Origin: Clostridia bacterium
Lineage (GTDB): Bacteria > Bacillota > Clostridia > Lachnospirales > Lachnospiraceae
NCBI GenBank assembly: GCA_910574835.1
Contig: CAJTDE010000039.1
Coordinates: 1 to 36,641, forward strand
Length of the DNA stretch: 36,641 bases
Reading direction: 5' to 3'
Shown here in pieces: positions 1 to 7,836 of the stretch. Within the stretch, counting starts at the first letter, position 1. Every line of letters begins with the position of its first letter. The notes under the pieces were generated by a model that was not told the DNA's origin, did not search any database, and saw only the letters and a list, made by a program, of their open reading frames with translations. The translations under genes were made by a program, and so were the position numbers.

Positions 1-16
1 ACTGTCCATTTGGACC

Positions 17-77
17 GCCTCCTATTCTTGAGATTGGCTTGCGACACCTTTCTCATATTAGCATAGGAGGCTTTTTT
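17..77 (+). terminator. possible intrinsic terminator with long loop
   Basis: A 9-bp inverted repeat (GCCTCCTAT at 17-25, ATAGGAGGC at 63-71) is followed directly by six T's on the plus strand. This would suit a plus-strand gene ending left of the window. The 37-nt loop is long for an intrinsic terminator, so the call is weak. A second small hairpin (CCCCAGC/GCTGGGG, 112-128) lies just beyond the end of the minus-strand DUF512 gene, but it has no U-tract. I see no coding sequence in 1-143. Confidence 0.3.
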
Positions 78-143
78 AAGGTATCCTCTTTGCTACGGCT
101 TACTCTATTCTCCCCAGCATAGCTGGGGGATTAGTGTTTTCAT

Positions 144-1520
144 TTATAAATTACTTTGATATCTGATAAGGGTATTCTGTTTTCCGGTTTCGGTTTCGGT
201 TTCAATCACTCCAAGTATTGCCTCTAACAAAGCTTTTCCGTCTGATTCTACAATAATTATGGGCACTTGTAAAGCCCTGGAAAGCTCTTCCACCGTCATA
301 TCGTCCAGAAAAACACGTTCGCCGCTCTTCATCATGTGCTCTGTCAGCAGCAATGCCTCTCCCAGATCACGTCCCGCAAGCTGATTTTTTAAGTCCCGGC
401 CGGTGAGCAGACCGGCTACGGTGATGCGCCTGCCGAAGAAGTCGTTTTGGATTGGAAGGATCTTAAGCTCCACATTCGGATACTTCTTACGGATCTCCTC
501 CGCCTCTTTCTCCAGGATAGGGGCTGCCAATGTTCCGGTGGCGATGGTAATGCTGCGGCTGCGGCTGTCACCGGTGCGGCAATTAAGCTCATTTTTAAGC
601 TCCTCCCGGAGAAGGCGCACCATGCCGACGCCATTTTCCAGTTGGAGATAACCGTCGTAGCTTTCTTCCTCAGGAAGCTCCTTTTCTGCCAGAAGATACC
701 ACTCGTCGCCGGCATGAACAAAGTGGGTTCCGTACTTCTCATAGAGGCGCTCCTGCCAGGCGTGAAGCTGCTTTAACACCTGCAGCGCATCCTCCCTGGT
801 AAACGGCTCCAAAGGATACAGACCTTCCCGGTGATCCGTAAGTCCCACAGGAACCACGGAAAGACTTTGGAGATGGGGGAGGTATTTTGTCAGCGCTTCT
901 ATGCTGTGCTCCAGTTCATCCCCGTCGTTAATTCCCTTACAGAGTACAATCTGGCCATTCATAGTGATGCCGGCCTTGCAGAACTGCTCCACCTTGTCTA
1001 AGGCATCACCGGCGAAGCGGTTATTGAGCATCCTGCAGCGCAGCTCCCGGTTCATGGTGTGGAAGGATATGTTGATGGGGGACAGATGGTAGCGGATGAT
1101 ACGCTCCACATCCTCATCGCCCATATTTGTTAAGGTTACATAATTCCCCTGCAAAAAGGACAGACGGGAATCGTCATCCTTGAAATAGAGGGTTTCACGC
1201 ATTCCCTTGGGAAGCTGATCGATAAAGCAGAACATGCACTTGTTCCGGCAGGAGCGGTACTCGTCCATAAGGCCGTTTTCAAATACAATCCCCAAGTCGT
1301 CCTCATACTCCTTTTCAATCTCAAGCTCCCACTCTTCTCCGTCGGATTTACGGATTAGGATTTCCAAATATTCCTCGTTGATCAGATAGTGATAATCAAA
1401 AATGTCCTCTATGCTCTGGCCGTTGACGGATACCAGCACGTCGCCGGGCGCCAGTTCAAGCTCCTCCGCTATGCTGCCCGGTTCTATCCGGCTGATGACG
1501 TGTTCTTTGTTTTTTTTCAT
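144..1520 (-). CDS. DUF512 PDZ-containing radical-SAM-like Fe-S protein
   Basis: A 458-aa protein of the DUF512 family of putative Fe-S oxidoreductases. Residues about 8-70 form a PDZ-like domain (PGSIAEE, then GDVLVSVNGQ). A cysteine cluster C91-xxx-C95-xx-C98 follows, which matches the radical SAM CX3CX2C signature; the central part resembles a radical SAM barrel and the C-terminal third is the DUF512 domain. The reaction is unknown. In Firmicutes this family often sits next to the GTPase gene der; that neighbour would lie left of this window and cannot be checked. The start ATG at 1520 is preceded by AAAGGAGG at good spacing. Length and domain order are normal. Family assignment is secure, function is not. 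Confidence 0.9.
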   Translation of the reverse strand: MKKNKEHVISRIEPGSIAEELELAPGDVLVSVNGQSIEDIFDYHYLINEEYLEILIRKSDGEEWELEIEKEYEDDLGIVFENGLMDEYRSCRNKCMFCFIDQLPKGMRETLYFKDDDSRLSFLQGNYVTLTNMGDEDVERIIRYHLSPINISFHTMNRELRCRMLNNRFAGDALDKVEQFCKAGITMNGQIVLCKGINDGDELEHSIEALTKYLPHLQSLSVVPVGLTDHREGLYPLEPFTREDALQVLKQLHAWQERLYEKYGTHFVHAGDEWYLLAEKELPEEESYDGYLQLENGVGMVRLLREELKNELNCRTGDSRSRSITIATGTLAAPILEKEAEEIRKKYPNVELKILPIQNDFFGRRITVAGLLTGRDLKNQLAGRDLGEALLLTEHMMKSGERVFLDDMTVEELSRALQVPIIIVESDGKALLEAILGVIETETETGKQNTLIRYQSNL

Positions 1521-1714
1521 GGCTTGCAGCCTCCTTTTTCTTTACGGCTTATCCTTTATATCTCATACCCAAAGGGCATACTTTCTTTGGCATAATTATA
1601 CGAAACCGCATAATCAACAATTTCTATACCATCTATTTCCATTAATATTACACATTCTTCCTCCGGTCTGCAAGCATTCATTTATTCATTCCATTGAACT
1701 TTGATTTGAATTTT

Positions 1715-1771
1715 CAGCCGCAAAATAAGCCCGCAGGATATGGAAAAGCCTGCGGGCTTATCTTGCGGCTG
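1715..1771 (-). terminator. strong intrinsic terminator after sugar-binding protein
   Basis: A long near-perfect inverted repeat: CAGCCGCAA and AAGCCCGCAGG on one side, CCTGCGGGCTT and TTGCGGCTG on the other, with a loop of about 11 nt. On the minus strand the inner GC stem ends in CTTATTTT. It begins 12 nt beyond the stop codon of the lipoprotein gene. Confidence 0.8.
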
Positions 1772-1782
1772 AATCAGCCCCA

Positions 1783-2970
1783 CTACCTACCAATAAATCC
1801 TTCATACTCCCCAACATTGCCGGAATCCACAATAAACACTGGCTCATAATCCTCAGCCCCCGGCATATAATCCCAAGTCCCTTCAAGATAATCCAGCAGC
1901 TTCTGAATCGCCGTCTGTGTCATAATGGGATTGTAATACACCGACATCAACCCATCAAAATAAGTATCCGCCACTGTTTTAAGCTCTTCATTATCCCCGC
2001 GCAGAACCGCATACATCTCTTCCATACCGCCCACCGCAGACATATAAACCGTCAAAGTCTCCAGCTCTCCCTTCACACTATCGTCAAAGGTATCGCCGCT
2101 TAAAAGCTCCAGAAAAGCCATCGACATCTCATCATCCATAGAAAATACAAACAAGGTATTATCCGTAGACTTGGCCGCCTCAATCCAGGAGGTCAGATTG
2201 CTCTCAATATACTCCTTCGCCTTCTCATTCGACCACTCACAATTATACTCAAAGTAATTCTCCGTACACAGCTTGTCTACCTCTTCCTGTGTCCAGACCT
2301 TTCCCAGATTCACATCCTCCATTTTATGGATCTCATCACTCTCCGCGTCATAATAATCCTCCTGTCCCAGCAGGAACTTTTTAAACCCTTCCGTTCTCCG
2401 CTCCGACACAGTAGATGCATCCCCGGAAAATTGAACCAATGTGCTCTCCGGCGTCATCCCATTCGTAATCAGATAATAGGCCACGGCAACACCCGACTGC
2501 CAATTATCGCCGGAATAGTTCAGTACGGCCTGATTCATAGTACTCTCAATGATTCTGTCATAAGAAATCCAGGGGATTCCGGCATCAATCAGGACCTGCT
2601 GTCCTTCCGCTGCCGACTCATCACAGCCCCAGAACATCACGCCCGCCGCATCGTTGTTAGCCAAAATCTCCTGTACCTGCTCATTCTGCGTCTCGCCGTT
2701 ATCAGCTATATAATGAGTAGCCGCATAATCTCCATGAATACCCAGATTAATCTCATCCACAAAGGCCGCCGCATACGCCGCTCCCTGCCCTGTCCAGCCA
2801 TGATCCGGAGCAGCGGTCATTACATAAATCTGATTTCCCAGAGGTTTTGGTTCCTCCAAACTTTCTTCTGTCTCTGTCAGATCCGCTTCTTCCTTCTTAG
2901 CGCCCTTACATGCGGTAAGCCCCGCCGTCATACAGAGGACAAGTACAAGCGCCAACCATCTTCTTTTCAT
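1783..2970 (-). CDS. sugar-binding lipoprotein (type 1 periplasmic binding fold)
   Basis: A 395-aa extracytoplasmic solute-binding lipoprotein. The start chosen is the ATG at 2970, preceded by AAAGGAG. It gives a lipoprotein signal peptide (MKRRW, hydrophobic stretch, then lipobox LTAC with Cys21). The open frame runs further upstream, but those codons precede the ribosome binding site. The mature part has the layout of ribose/galactose-type binding proteins (Peripla_BP_4): an N-terminal beta strand QIYVMTA, the motif GVMFWGCDES near residue 120, and FVFSMDDEMS later. An acidic linker of about 20 residues follows the lipid-anchored Cys. No ABC permease or ATPase for this family is nearby, so it is either an orphan receptor or serves a transporter elsewhere. 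The ligand cannot be told. It lies 151 nt downstream of the HAD gene and ends at a strong terminator. Confidence 0.85.
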   Translation of the reverse strand: MKRRWLALVLVLCMTAGLTACKGAKKEEADLTETEESLEEPKPLGNQIYVMTAAPDHGWTGQGAAYAAAFVDEINLGIHGDYAATHYIADNGETQNEQVQEILANNDAAGVMFWGCDESAAEGQQVLIDAGIPWISYDRIIESTMNQAVLNYSGDNWQSGVAVAYYLITNGMTPESTLVQFSGDASTVSERRTEGFKKFLLGQEDYYDAESDEIHKMEDVNLGKVWTQEEVDKLCTENYFEYNCEWSNEKAKEYIESNLTSWIEAAKSTDNTLFVFSMDDEMSMAFLELLSGDTFDDSVKGELETLTVYMSAVGGMEEMYAVLRGDNEELKTVADTYFDGLMSVYYNPIMTQTAIQKLLDYLEGTWDYMPGAEDYEPVFIVDSGNVGEYEGFIGR

Positions 2971-3121
2971 ATGTCTGCCAACTCCTTTTTTATTCTTTCC
3001 ATTTCCGGGTACATCATACCATTTTGCATACCCTCTGACAATATAAAATCGACAAAGTCTCCGTACACATATTTCCCGTTTTATGGGGATTTTTTGTGCA
3101 TTTTGCGGTAAATCCCGGATC

Positions 3122-3949
3122 TTAGGACAGTATCCTCTCAATCTCTGCGGCCACGCCTTCCTGCTCATTGCTCAGGGCTATCCGATCCGCTCCTTCTTTT
3201 GCCTCCGGACAGGCATTTTCCATAGCAAAGCCTGTTCCTGCCTCCAAAAGCATGGTGATGTCATTGCTTCCGTCTCCAAATGCTGCTGTTGCTTCACGCT
3301 CTATATTCAAATGTGTCCGAAGAAATCTCAAAGCCGCACCCTTGTTGGCCTCTTTTGCATTTACTTCAATGTTATTAGACACAGAGCTTGATACGGACAA
3401 CTCATGGAGCGACACCTTTATATCCTCCAGAACCCGCCTGCGCTCCTCAAGATCCGCAAAAAAGAGCATCAGCTTCTGTACCGTCTCTCCTGATTCCAAA
3501 AGATACTCCTTTAAATCCTCAACCGGAATGTAAATCCTGCGCATCATACGGAAAAGCGCCTGTTCCGAAGAGTATGCCTCCATTTTCTCCATGTCGCTTT
3601 TTCCCATATACGCTTTTCCGCCCTTGTAGCATCCGATGATAGCAGACACATTCTCAGCGGCAGTAAAGAAACGCAGCACCTCTTCCCTGTTCATCTCTTC
3701 CCGATGAAGTGTCTTTTTCTCCCAGGCATCATATACCTCCGCTCCGTTTGCTCCAATTACATAGCGGATAAAGGGCAGACTGCGTATCTCTTTTGGTACG
3801 CCGTCATACAGCCGCCCGGTGGTAGGGACCAAATGAATCCCGGCAGCAGCCGCCTTCCGAAGCGCCTCCAATGTCCGGGGCGTTACTTCCTTGTTATCCT
3901 TTAATAGCGTGCCGTCCAGATCAAAGGCAATCAATTTTATTTGTTTCAT
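3122..3949 (-). CDS. Cof-type HAD-IIB family phosphatase
   Basis: A 275-aa haloacid-dehalogenase hydrolase of the Cof subfamily, expected to dephosphorylate sugar phosphates, FMN or similar small molecules in the cytoplasm. Motif I is FDLDGTLL with catalytic D10 and D12. Motif II is around VPTTGR. The C-terminal Mg-binding motif is FGDGSNDITML, and a C2 cap lies between. The start at 3949 is supported by AGAGGAG; the longer frame upstream lacks a ribosome binding site. The leader carries the recurring GGGGATATACGGAACC motif (3971-3985). Substrate cannot be predicted. Confidence 0.9.
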   Translation of the reverse strand: MKQIKLIAFDLDGTLLKDNKEVTPRTLEALRKAAAAGIHLVPTTGRLYDGVPKEIRSLPFIRYVIGANGAEVYDAWEKKTLHREEMNREEVLRFFTAAENVSAIIGCYKGGKAYMGKSDMEKMEAYSSEQALFRMMRRIYIPVEDLKEYLLESGETVQKLMLFFADLEERRRVLEDIKVSLHELSVSSSVSNNIEVNAKEANKGAALRFLRTHLNIEREATAAFGDGSNDITMLLEAGTGFAMENACPEAKEGADRIALSNEQEGVAAEIERILS

Positions 3950-3975
3950 CTCTTCTCCTCTTCTCTTCCGGTTCC

Positions 3976-4003
3976 GTATATCCCCATTCAGCGTCCGGAT
4001 ATC
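3976..4003 (-). repeat. leader-motif hairpin before HAD gene
   Basis: On the minus strand GATATCC pairs with GGATATAC, and the 3' arm continues into ACGGAACCGGAA just before the AGAGGAG ribosome binding site of the HAD gene. This is one member of a motif family seen before several minus-strand genes (see findings). The hairpin itself is short. Confidence 0.35.
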
Positions 4004-4034
4004 AAAAATGAATGGAGTGCAAAAACCAGGAAAG

Positions 4035-4064
4035 AGGCCGCCGCAAAATCCTTTGCAGCAGCCT
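4035..4064 (-). terminator. intrinsic terminator of metal-resistance operon
   Basis: A 13-bp stem (AGGCTGCTGCAAA with TTTGCGGCGGCCT, two G-T pairs) with a 4-nt loop. On the minus strand it is followed by CTTTCCTGGTTTTT. It lies 24 nt past the DUF1622 stop codon and probably ends the HMA-ATPase-ArsR-DUF1622 transcript. Confidence 0.75.
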
Positions 4065-4087
4065 GCTTTCATTTTACCATATCCTAT

Positions 4088-4423
4088 TCAATCTGCATCA
4101 ATACCCTTTTCCTCTTCCTTAATCTCCCAGTGAATCAGAAAGGTCAGAGCAGCCCGAAGGGCAATGATCCCGGCTACGGTGGCAATCTCCGTCCATTCCC
4201 GGACTACTACGGTACGCAAAATCTCACTTCCAAGCTTAAACTCCAAGCCCATCGCCAACCCCTTCGCCAGCGCCAGCTTCGTATCCGGCTTCCGGCTCAC
4301 ATAGCTGTAAAAGCCCCGGATACCGGAGGCAATGATAATGCCTACGCCGATCAGCTCAAATACGGGAATGGTCGCTTCCACCAGATAATGCAGCATTAGT
4401 TCCAATATTTTAATCATTGTCAT
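4088..4423 (-). CDS. DUF1622 family small membrane protein
   Basis: A 111-aa integral membrane protein resembling DUF1622. It has about three hydrophobic segments (residues about 4-33, 65-90 and the stretch IATVAGIIALRAAL) and the family-like segment GLEFKLGSEILRT. The C-terminus is charged (EIKEEEKG). The function of the family is unknown. It is the last gene before the terminator and sits 109 nt downstream of the ArsR-type regulator, so it may be co-transcribed with the metal exporter. A direct role in metal handling is only an inference from position. A ribosome binding site (AGGAAGGCGG) precedes the ATG. Confidence 0.8.
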   Translation of the reverse strand: MTMIKILELMLHYLVEATIPVFELIGVGIIIASGIRGFYSYVSRKPDTKLALAKGLAMGLEFKLGSEILRTVVVREWTEIATVAGIIALRAALTFLIHWEIKEEEKGIDAD

Positions 4424-4532
4424 CTTCCGCCTTCCTTGCGCGGCAGCCGCTATATTTCAAGCCGCTGTCTTGTATCGCTATATCATAGCACAGCCCTGGG
4501 AAAAATGCAATGATTGAAGATTAATTCTGTTC

Positions 4533-4895
4533 TCAGTCCTCTTCGATATGCTCCCGCCCCTGGTCGATAATCGTCCGCACATGATTATCTGCCAGAGAGT
4601 AAAAAATGGACTTTCCCTCCCGTCTGCTCTTGACCAGCTTGCTCTGCTTTAAGATACGAAGCTGATGGGAAATGGCAGACTGGGTCATGCTCAAAGCCTC
4701 CGCCAGATCACAGACACAAACCTCCGCCTCAAAAAGCACAAACAGGATTCGGATTCTTGTGGAATCTCCGAAAACCTTGAAAAGCTCCGCCAGATCGTAA
4801 GCCTCCGTTTCTTCCGGCATTTTTTCCTGGACTATTTTTAAAAGATTTTCATGCACCTCAAAGGTGTCACAGCATCCCTCAATTTTCTCTGCCAT
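4533..4895 (-). CDS. ArsR/SmtB-family metal-sensing repressor (CadC/SmtB-like)
   Basis: A 120-aa winged-helix dimeric repressor that releases DNA when it binds Zn(II), Cd(II) or Pb(II). Two classical metal sites are visible. The alpha3N-type site has the N-terminal pair C8-C9 plus C60-V-C62-D63, equivalent to ELCVCD in CadC. The alpha5-type site is D103-x-H105-x10-H116-x2-E119, as in SmtB/CzrA. The recognition helix region is MTQSAISHQLRILK. It is encoded 90 nt downstream of the P-type ATPase and presumably autoregulates through the operator at 7158-7179. The start ATG at 4895 follows AAAGGAA and the recurring leader motif GGGGATATACGGAATTGGAATAG. Which metal is sensed in vivo cannot be told. 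Confidence 0.93.
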   Translation of the reverse strand: MAEKIEGCCDTFEVHENLLKIVQEKMPEETEAYDLAELFKVFGDSTRIRILFVLFEAEVCVCDLAEALSMTQSAISHQLRILKQSKLVKSRREGKSIFYSLADNHVRTIIDQGREHIEED

Positions 4896-4922
4896 TAAAT
4901 TATTCCTTTCTATTCCAATTCC

Positions 4923-4969
4923 GTATATCCCCTTTCTCCACCCAAGTATTCAGCCTCATAAGGATATAC
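4923..4969 (-). repeat. leader-motif hairpin before ArsR regulator
   Basis: Between the ATPase stop and the ArsR start, GTATATCC (minus strand, 4969-4962) pairs with GGATATAC (4930-4923), with extra TT/AA pairing. The 3' arm continues as GGAATTGGAATAG toward the ribosome binding site. It is a smaller relative of the 93-bp hairpins before the sigma factor and msmK genes. Confidence 0.45.
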
Positions 4970-4985
4970 TGTTTCCGGTTCCCTC

Positions 4986-6857
4986 TTAATTCAGCTTCTT
5001 TACAAACAGCGCACGAATCGCGTTGAGCACTGCAAGCACCATCACGCCCACATCTGCGAAGATAGCCACCCACATATTGGCGATGCCTACGGCTCCAAGC
5101 GCCAGACAGATTATCTTGATACCGATGGCAAAATAAATATTTTCATACACAATGCGGATACATTTTCTGGCAATCCGGATAGCTGTTGCAATCTTCACAG
5201 GGTCATCATCCATCAGCACAATATCCGCCGCCTCGATAGCCGCATCCGATCCCAGTGCGCCCATAGCTATACCGATATCTGCCCTGGACAATACCGGTGC
5301 ATCGTTGATGCCGTCCCCCACAAAGACCAATTTCTCCTTGCCGTTTTTCCGCTCCAAAAGCTCCTCCACCTTGGACACCTTATCCGCTGGAAGAAGCTCG
5401 CTGTGCACTTCCCGGATTCCAAGCTCCTTTGCCGCCTGCTCCGCAGCCTCCCTGCGGTCGCCTGTCAGCATCACCGTATTCTTCACACCGGCTTTGTTTA
5501 ATTGGCGTATGGCTTCCTTGGCATTGGGTTTCAGCATATCGGAAATCAAAATGTGTCCGGCGTAAGCGCCGTCAATTGCTACATGAACCACCGTTCCTGT
5601 CTCATGGCAGGGTGCAAAGGCGATTCCCAGCCGCTCCATCAGCCGATCGCTTCCTGCGGCCACCGGTACACCGTCCACCTTTGCCGTAACACCATTGCCT
5701 CCGATTTCCTCAATCTCCGTGACGCGGCTTCGATCAATGGGTTTTCCAAAGGCTTTTTGAAGGCTCTTGCTGATAGGATGAGAAGAAGCACACTCCGCAA
5801 GGGCCGCATACTCCAAAAGCTTCTCCGGCTCTATGGTATTGTGGTGAACCTCTTTCACCTCGAATACGCCTTGAGTCATGGTGCCTGTTTTATCAAAGAC
5901 CACCCATCCCGCCTGAGACAACGCCTCCAGATAATTTGATCCCTTTACCAGAACTCCTTCCTTGCTGGCGCCGCCGATGCCCGCAAAAAAGCTTAAGGGA
6001 ATACTAATCACAAGGGCGCAGGGACAGCTGATTACCAGAAATGTCAAAGCTCTGTAAATCCAGCCTCCCCACTGAGGCGTAAGCCCCGGAATACTCATCC
6101 GCACAAGAGGCGGCAGAATCGCCAGAGCCAATGCCCCATAGCATACTGCCGGGGTGTAATACCTTGCAAATTTGGAAATAAAATTCTCGGACTTTGATTT
6201 CTTAGCGCTGGAATTTTCCACCAGATCAAGAATCTTTGACACTGTGGATTCGCCAAATTCCTTTGTAGTGCGGATTTTTAAAACTCCGGTCATATTGATG
6301 CATCCGCTGATAACCTCTGCTCCGGCTTGCGTCTCCCTTGGCAGGCTTTCTCCTGTGAGGGCGCTTGTATTCAAGGCGGAGCTTCCCTCCTCCACTACGC
6401 CGTCAATGGGGAGCTTTTCTCCGGGCTGTACCACTATCAGCGTCCCCACCTCTACCTCGTCCGGATCTACCTGCTCTAAGTGTCCGTCACGCTCCACATT
6501 CGCATAATCCGGGCGGATATCCATCAGATCACTGATATTTTTCCGGCTCTTTCCAACTGCATAGCTCTGAAACAGCTCGCCAATCTGGTAAAACAGCATA
6601 ACCGCCGTCCCTTCCTGGTAATCTCCCAGAACAATCGCGCCTACGGTGGCTACGGCCATTAAAAAATTTTCATCAAAAACCTGCCGGTTGCAGATTCCCT
6701 TAAATGCTTTTTTTAATATATCATAGCCGATGATGAGATAAGGAACCATATACAGGCCGAACCGAAGATAACCCGTAACCGGAATAAAGCTTAAGCTAAT
6801 CAAGAGCAGGAATGTAATAATAATCCGAATCAGCATTTTTTTCTGTTTTTTATTCAT
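4986..6857 (-). CDS. cadA: P1B-type Zn/Cd/Pb-exporting ATPase
   Basis: A 623-aa heavy-metal-translocating P-type ATPase of the inner membrane. Visible landmarks are the actuator motif LTGES (167-171), the metal-passage motif CPC (278-280), the phosphorylation motif DKTGT (322-326), the HP motif (SSHP near 360) and GDGINDAPVL in the P domain. The last membrane segments contain a lysine in GIKIICL and an aspartate in IFADVGV, typical of the Zn/Cd/Pb subgroup (ZntA/CadA). The usual N-terminal HMA domain is absent: the protein begins directly with membrane helices. A separate 72-aa HMA protein is encoded just upstream, so the domain appears to be supplied in trans. ATG at 6857 follows GAAGGGGAGC. 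Confidence 0.95.
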   Translation of the reverse strand: MNKKQKKMLIRIIITFLLLISLSFIPVTGYLRFGLYMVPYLIIGYDILKKAFKGICNRQVFDENFLMAVATVGAIVLGDYQEGTAVMLFYQIGELFQSYAVGKSRKNISDLMDIRPDYANVERDGHLEQVDPDEVEVGTLIVVQPGEKLPIDGVVEEGSSALNTSALTGESLPRETQAGAEVISGCINMTGVLKIRTTKEFGESTVSKILDLVENSSAKKSKSENFISKFARYYTPAVCYGALALAILPPLVRMSIPGLTPQWGGWIYRALTFLVISCPCALVISIPLSFFAGIGGASKEGVLVKGSNYLEALSQAGWVVFDKTGTMTQGVFEVKEVHHNTIEPEKLLEYAALAECASSHPISKSLQKAFGKPIDRSRVTEIEEIGGNGVTAKVDGVPVAAGSDRLMERLGIAFAPCHETGTVVHVAIDGAYAGHILISDMLKPNAKEAIRQLNKAGVKNTVMLTGDRREAAEQAAKELGIREVHSELLPADKVSKVEELLERKNGKEKLVFVGDGINDAPVLSRADIGIAMGALGSDAAIEAADIVLMDDDPVKIATAIRIARKCIRIVYENIYFAIGIKIICLALGAVGIANMWVAIFADVGVMVLAVLNAIRALFVKKLN

Positions 6858-6906
6858 CTTGCTCCCCTTCCATTCTAATATACGGACCGCTTACAAAGCT
6901 GTCCCC

Positions 6907-7125
6907 TTATAAAAAGATCTCGCAGTCGTCCTCAACCTTCTTGCAGTTTTTCCTTACTTCCTGCATCACAGCCTTGGGATCTGCGCCCTCCTCAAACTCC
7001 ACTATCATCTTCAAGGTCATGAAGCTCACTGTTGCCTCTTTCACACCGGCTGTCTTTCTGGCCGCATCCTCCATCTTATTCGCACAGTTTGCACAATCTA
7101 CGTCGATTTTATAGGTTTTTTTCAT
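6907..7125 (-). CDS. stand-alone heavy-metal-associated (HMA) domain protein
   Basis: A 72-aa ferredoxin-like metal-binding protein with the motif D10-C11-A-N-C14, a variant of GMxCxxC, followed by KMEDAARK and an acidic C-terminal half that contains CEIF near the end. It would bind a soft or borderline metal ion and could pass it to the ATPase encoded 49 nt downstream, which lacks its own HMA domain. The start chosen is the ATG at 7125, 9 nt after GGAGG. An ATG three codons upstream would overlap the ribosome binding site. It is the first gene after the metal-regulated promoter. Specificity (Zn, Cd or Cu) cannot be decided from the motif alone. Confidence 0.9.
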   Translation of the reverse strand: MKKTYKIDVDCANCANKMEDAARKTAGVKEATVSFMTLKMIVEFEEGADPKAVMQEVRKNCKKVEDDCEIFL

Positions 7126-7157
7126 GGTAATCATCCTCCATACATTTAATATTCTTT

Positions 7158-7179
7158 CATATGAATAATTGTTCATATG
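7158..7179. promoter_or_regulatory. ArsR/SmtB-type operator
   Basis: A near-perfect 22-bp palindrome, CATATGAA-N6-TTCATATG, in which 10 of 11 half-site positions are symmetric. It matches the AT-rich imperfect dyads bound by ArsR/SmtB repressors, which typically contain TGAAC/TTCA half-sites. It lies immediately downstream of the -10 box of the promoter at 7188-7215, so repressor bound here would block transcription of the HMA-ATPase-ArsR operon. Confidence 0.85.
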
Positions 7180-7187
7180 TTAATTGT

Positions 7188-7215
7188 ATTATAGCACGGG
7201 AATTTGGGATGTCAA
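7188..7215 (-). promoter_or_regulatory. consensus sigma-70-type promoter of the metal operon
   Basis: On the minus strand a perfect -35 box TTGACA (7215-7210) and a perfect -10 box TATAAT (7193-7188) are separated by 16 bp. The ArsR-type operator covers the expected transcription start. A strong promoter under tight repression is typical for metal-efflux operons. Confidence 0.85.
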
Positions 7216-7239
7216 GGGATTTTTAAATCTGCCTGCTTT

Positions 7240-7752
7240 TTACCTGCTTCTTTGATTCCGGATCACGCCCCAGGCCGCCAGATAAAGCAAAAGATACGCT
7301 GCTGACGCGCTCAATATGCCCACATATTTCTGCTGCAAACCGGCTGTGTAGCTCTTGGCATCCTGTTCCGGCTCTATGGTAATATAGGTTCCCTTATCGG
7401 GAATACAAAGCACACGCCGCCTGACCGTTCTTTTGGCATCCACAATCTCCTGCCCTATTTCCCGGGTAAGCACCTGCTCTTCCCACCGATAGCCGCCGGC
7501 GTCCATATCCCGATAATAGACTATGTATACGGTTCTGGTAGGATTCATCCGCCTGCTGCGGCCCGTTGCTCCGGTATTCTCTACCTGAACCGGAAGCACC
7601 TGATAAGGCAAAAAGATATGAATGCCCTGATCCTCATACTCTTCTGCCGGCGTGAATGTGAATATGCCTTTAATAGAAAAATAGCTCGCCACTGCCGCCA
7701 GAATAAACAGCATTACGCCAGCTGCAAAAATAAGGGATTTTAATTTATTCAT
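7240..7752 (-). CDS. hypothetical protein with N- and C-terminal membrane helices
   Basis: A 170-aa protein not assigned to a named family. It has one membrane segment at residues about 7-29, an extracytoplasmic region of about 110 residues (containing the basic patch GRSRRMNPTRT and the stretch YIVYYRDMDAGGY) and a second helix near 145-164. The layout resembles small two-helix proteins with a beta-rich outer domain. The ATG at 7752 is preceded by GAGGAT at somewhat long spacing. It lies just upstream of the metal promoter on the same strand, with no obvious functional link to its neighbours. Confidence 0.7.
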   Translation of the reverse strand: MNKLKSLIFAAGVMLFILAAVASYFSIKGIFTFTPAEEYEDQGIHIFLPYQVLPVQVENTGATGRSRRMNPTRTVYIVYYRDMDAGGYRWEEQVLTREIGQEIVDAKRTVRRRVLCIPDKGTYITIEPEQDAKSYTAGLQQKYVGILSASAAYLLLYLAAWGVIRNQRSR

Positions 7753-7836
7753 CGCCTGTTCTATCCTCTTCCCTAATTCCGGAGGAACTTTTGACTTATA
7801 TTTTTCGCTTCACAAGGCAATCTGATAAACAATCTT

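Noticed and set aside
2326-3111. 261-codon plus-strand open frame
   Set aside because: It runs antisense over the sugar-binding lipoprotein gene and into its leader, has no ribosome binding site and shows no recognisable domain; the minus-strand gene is clearly the real one.
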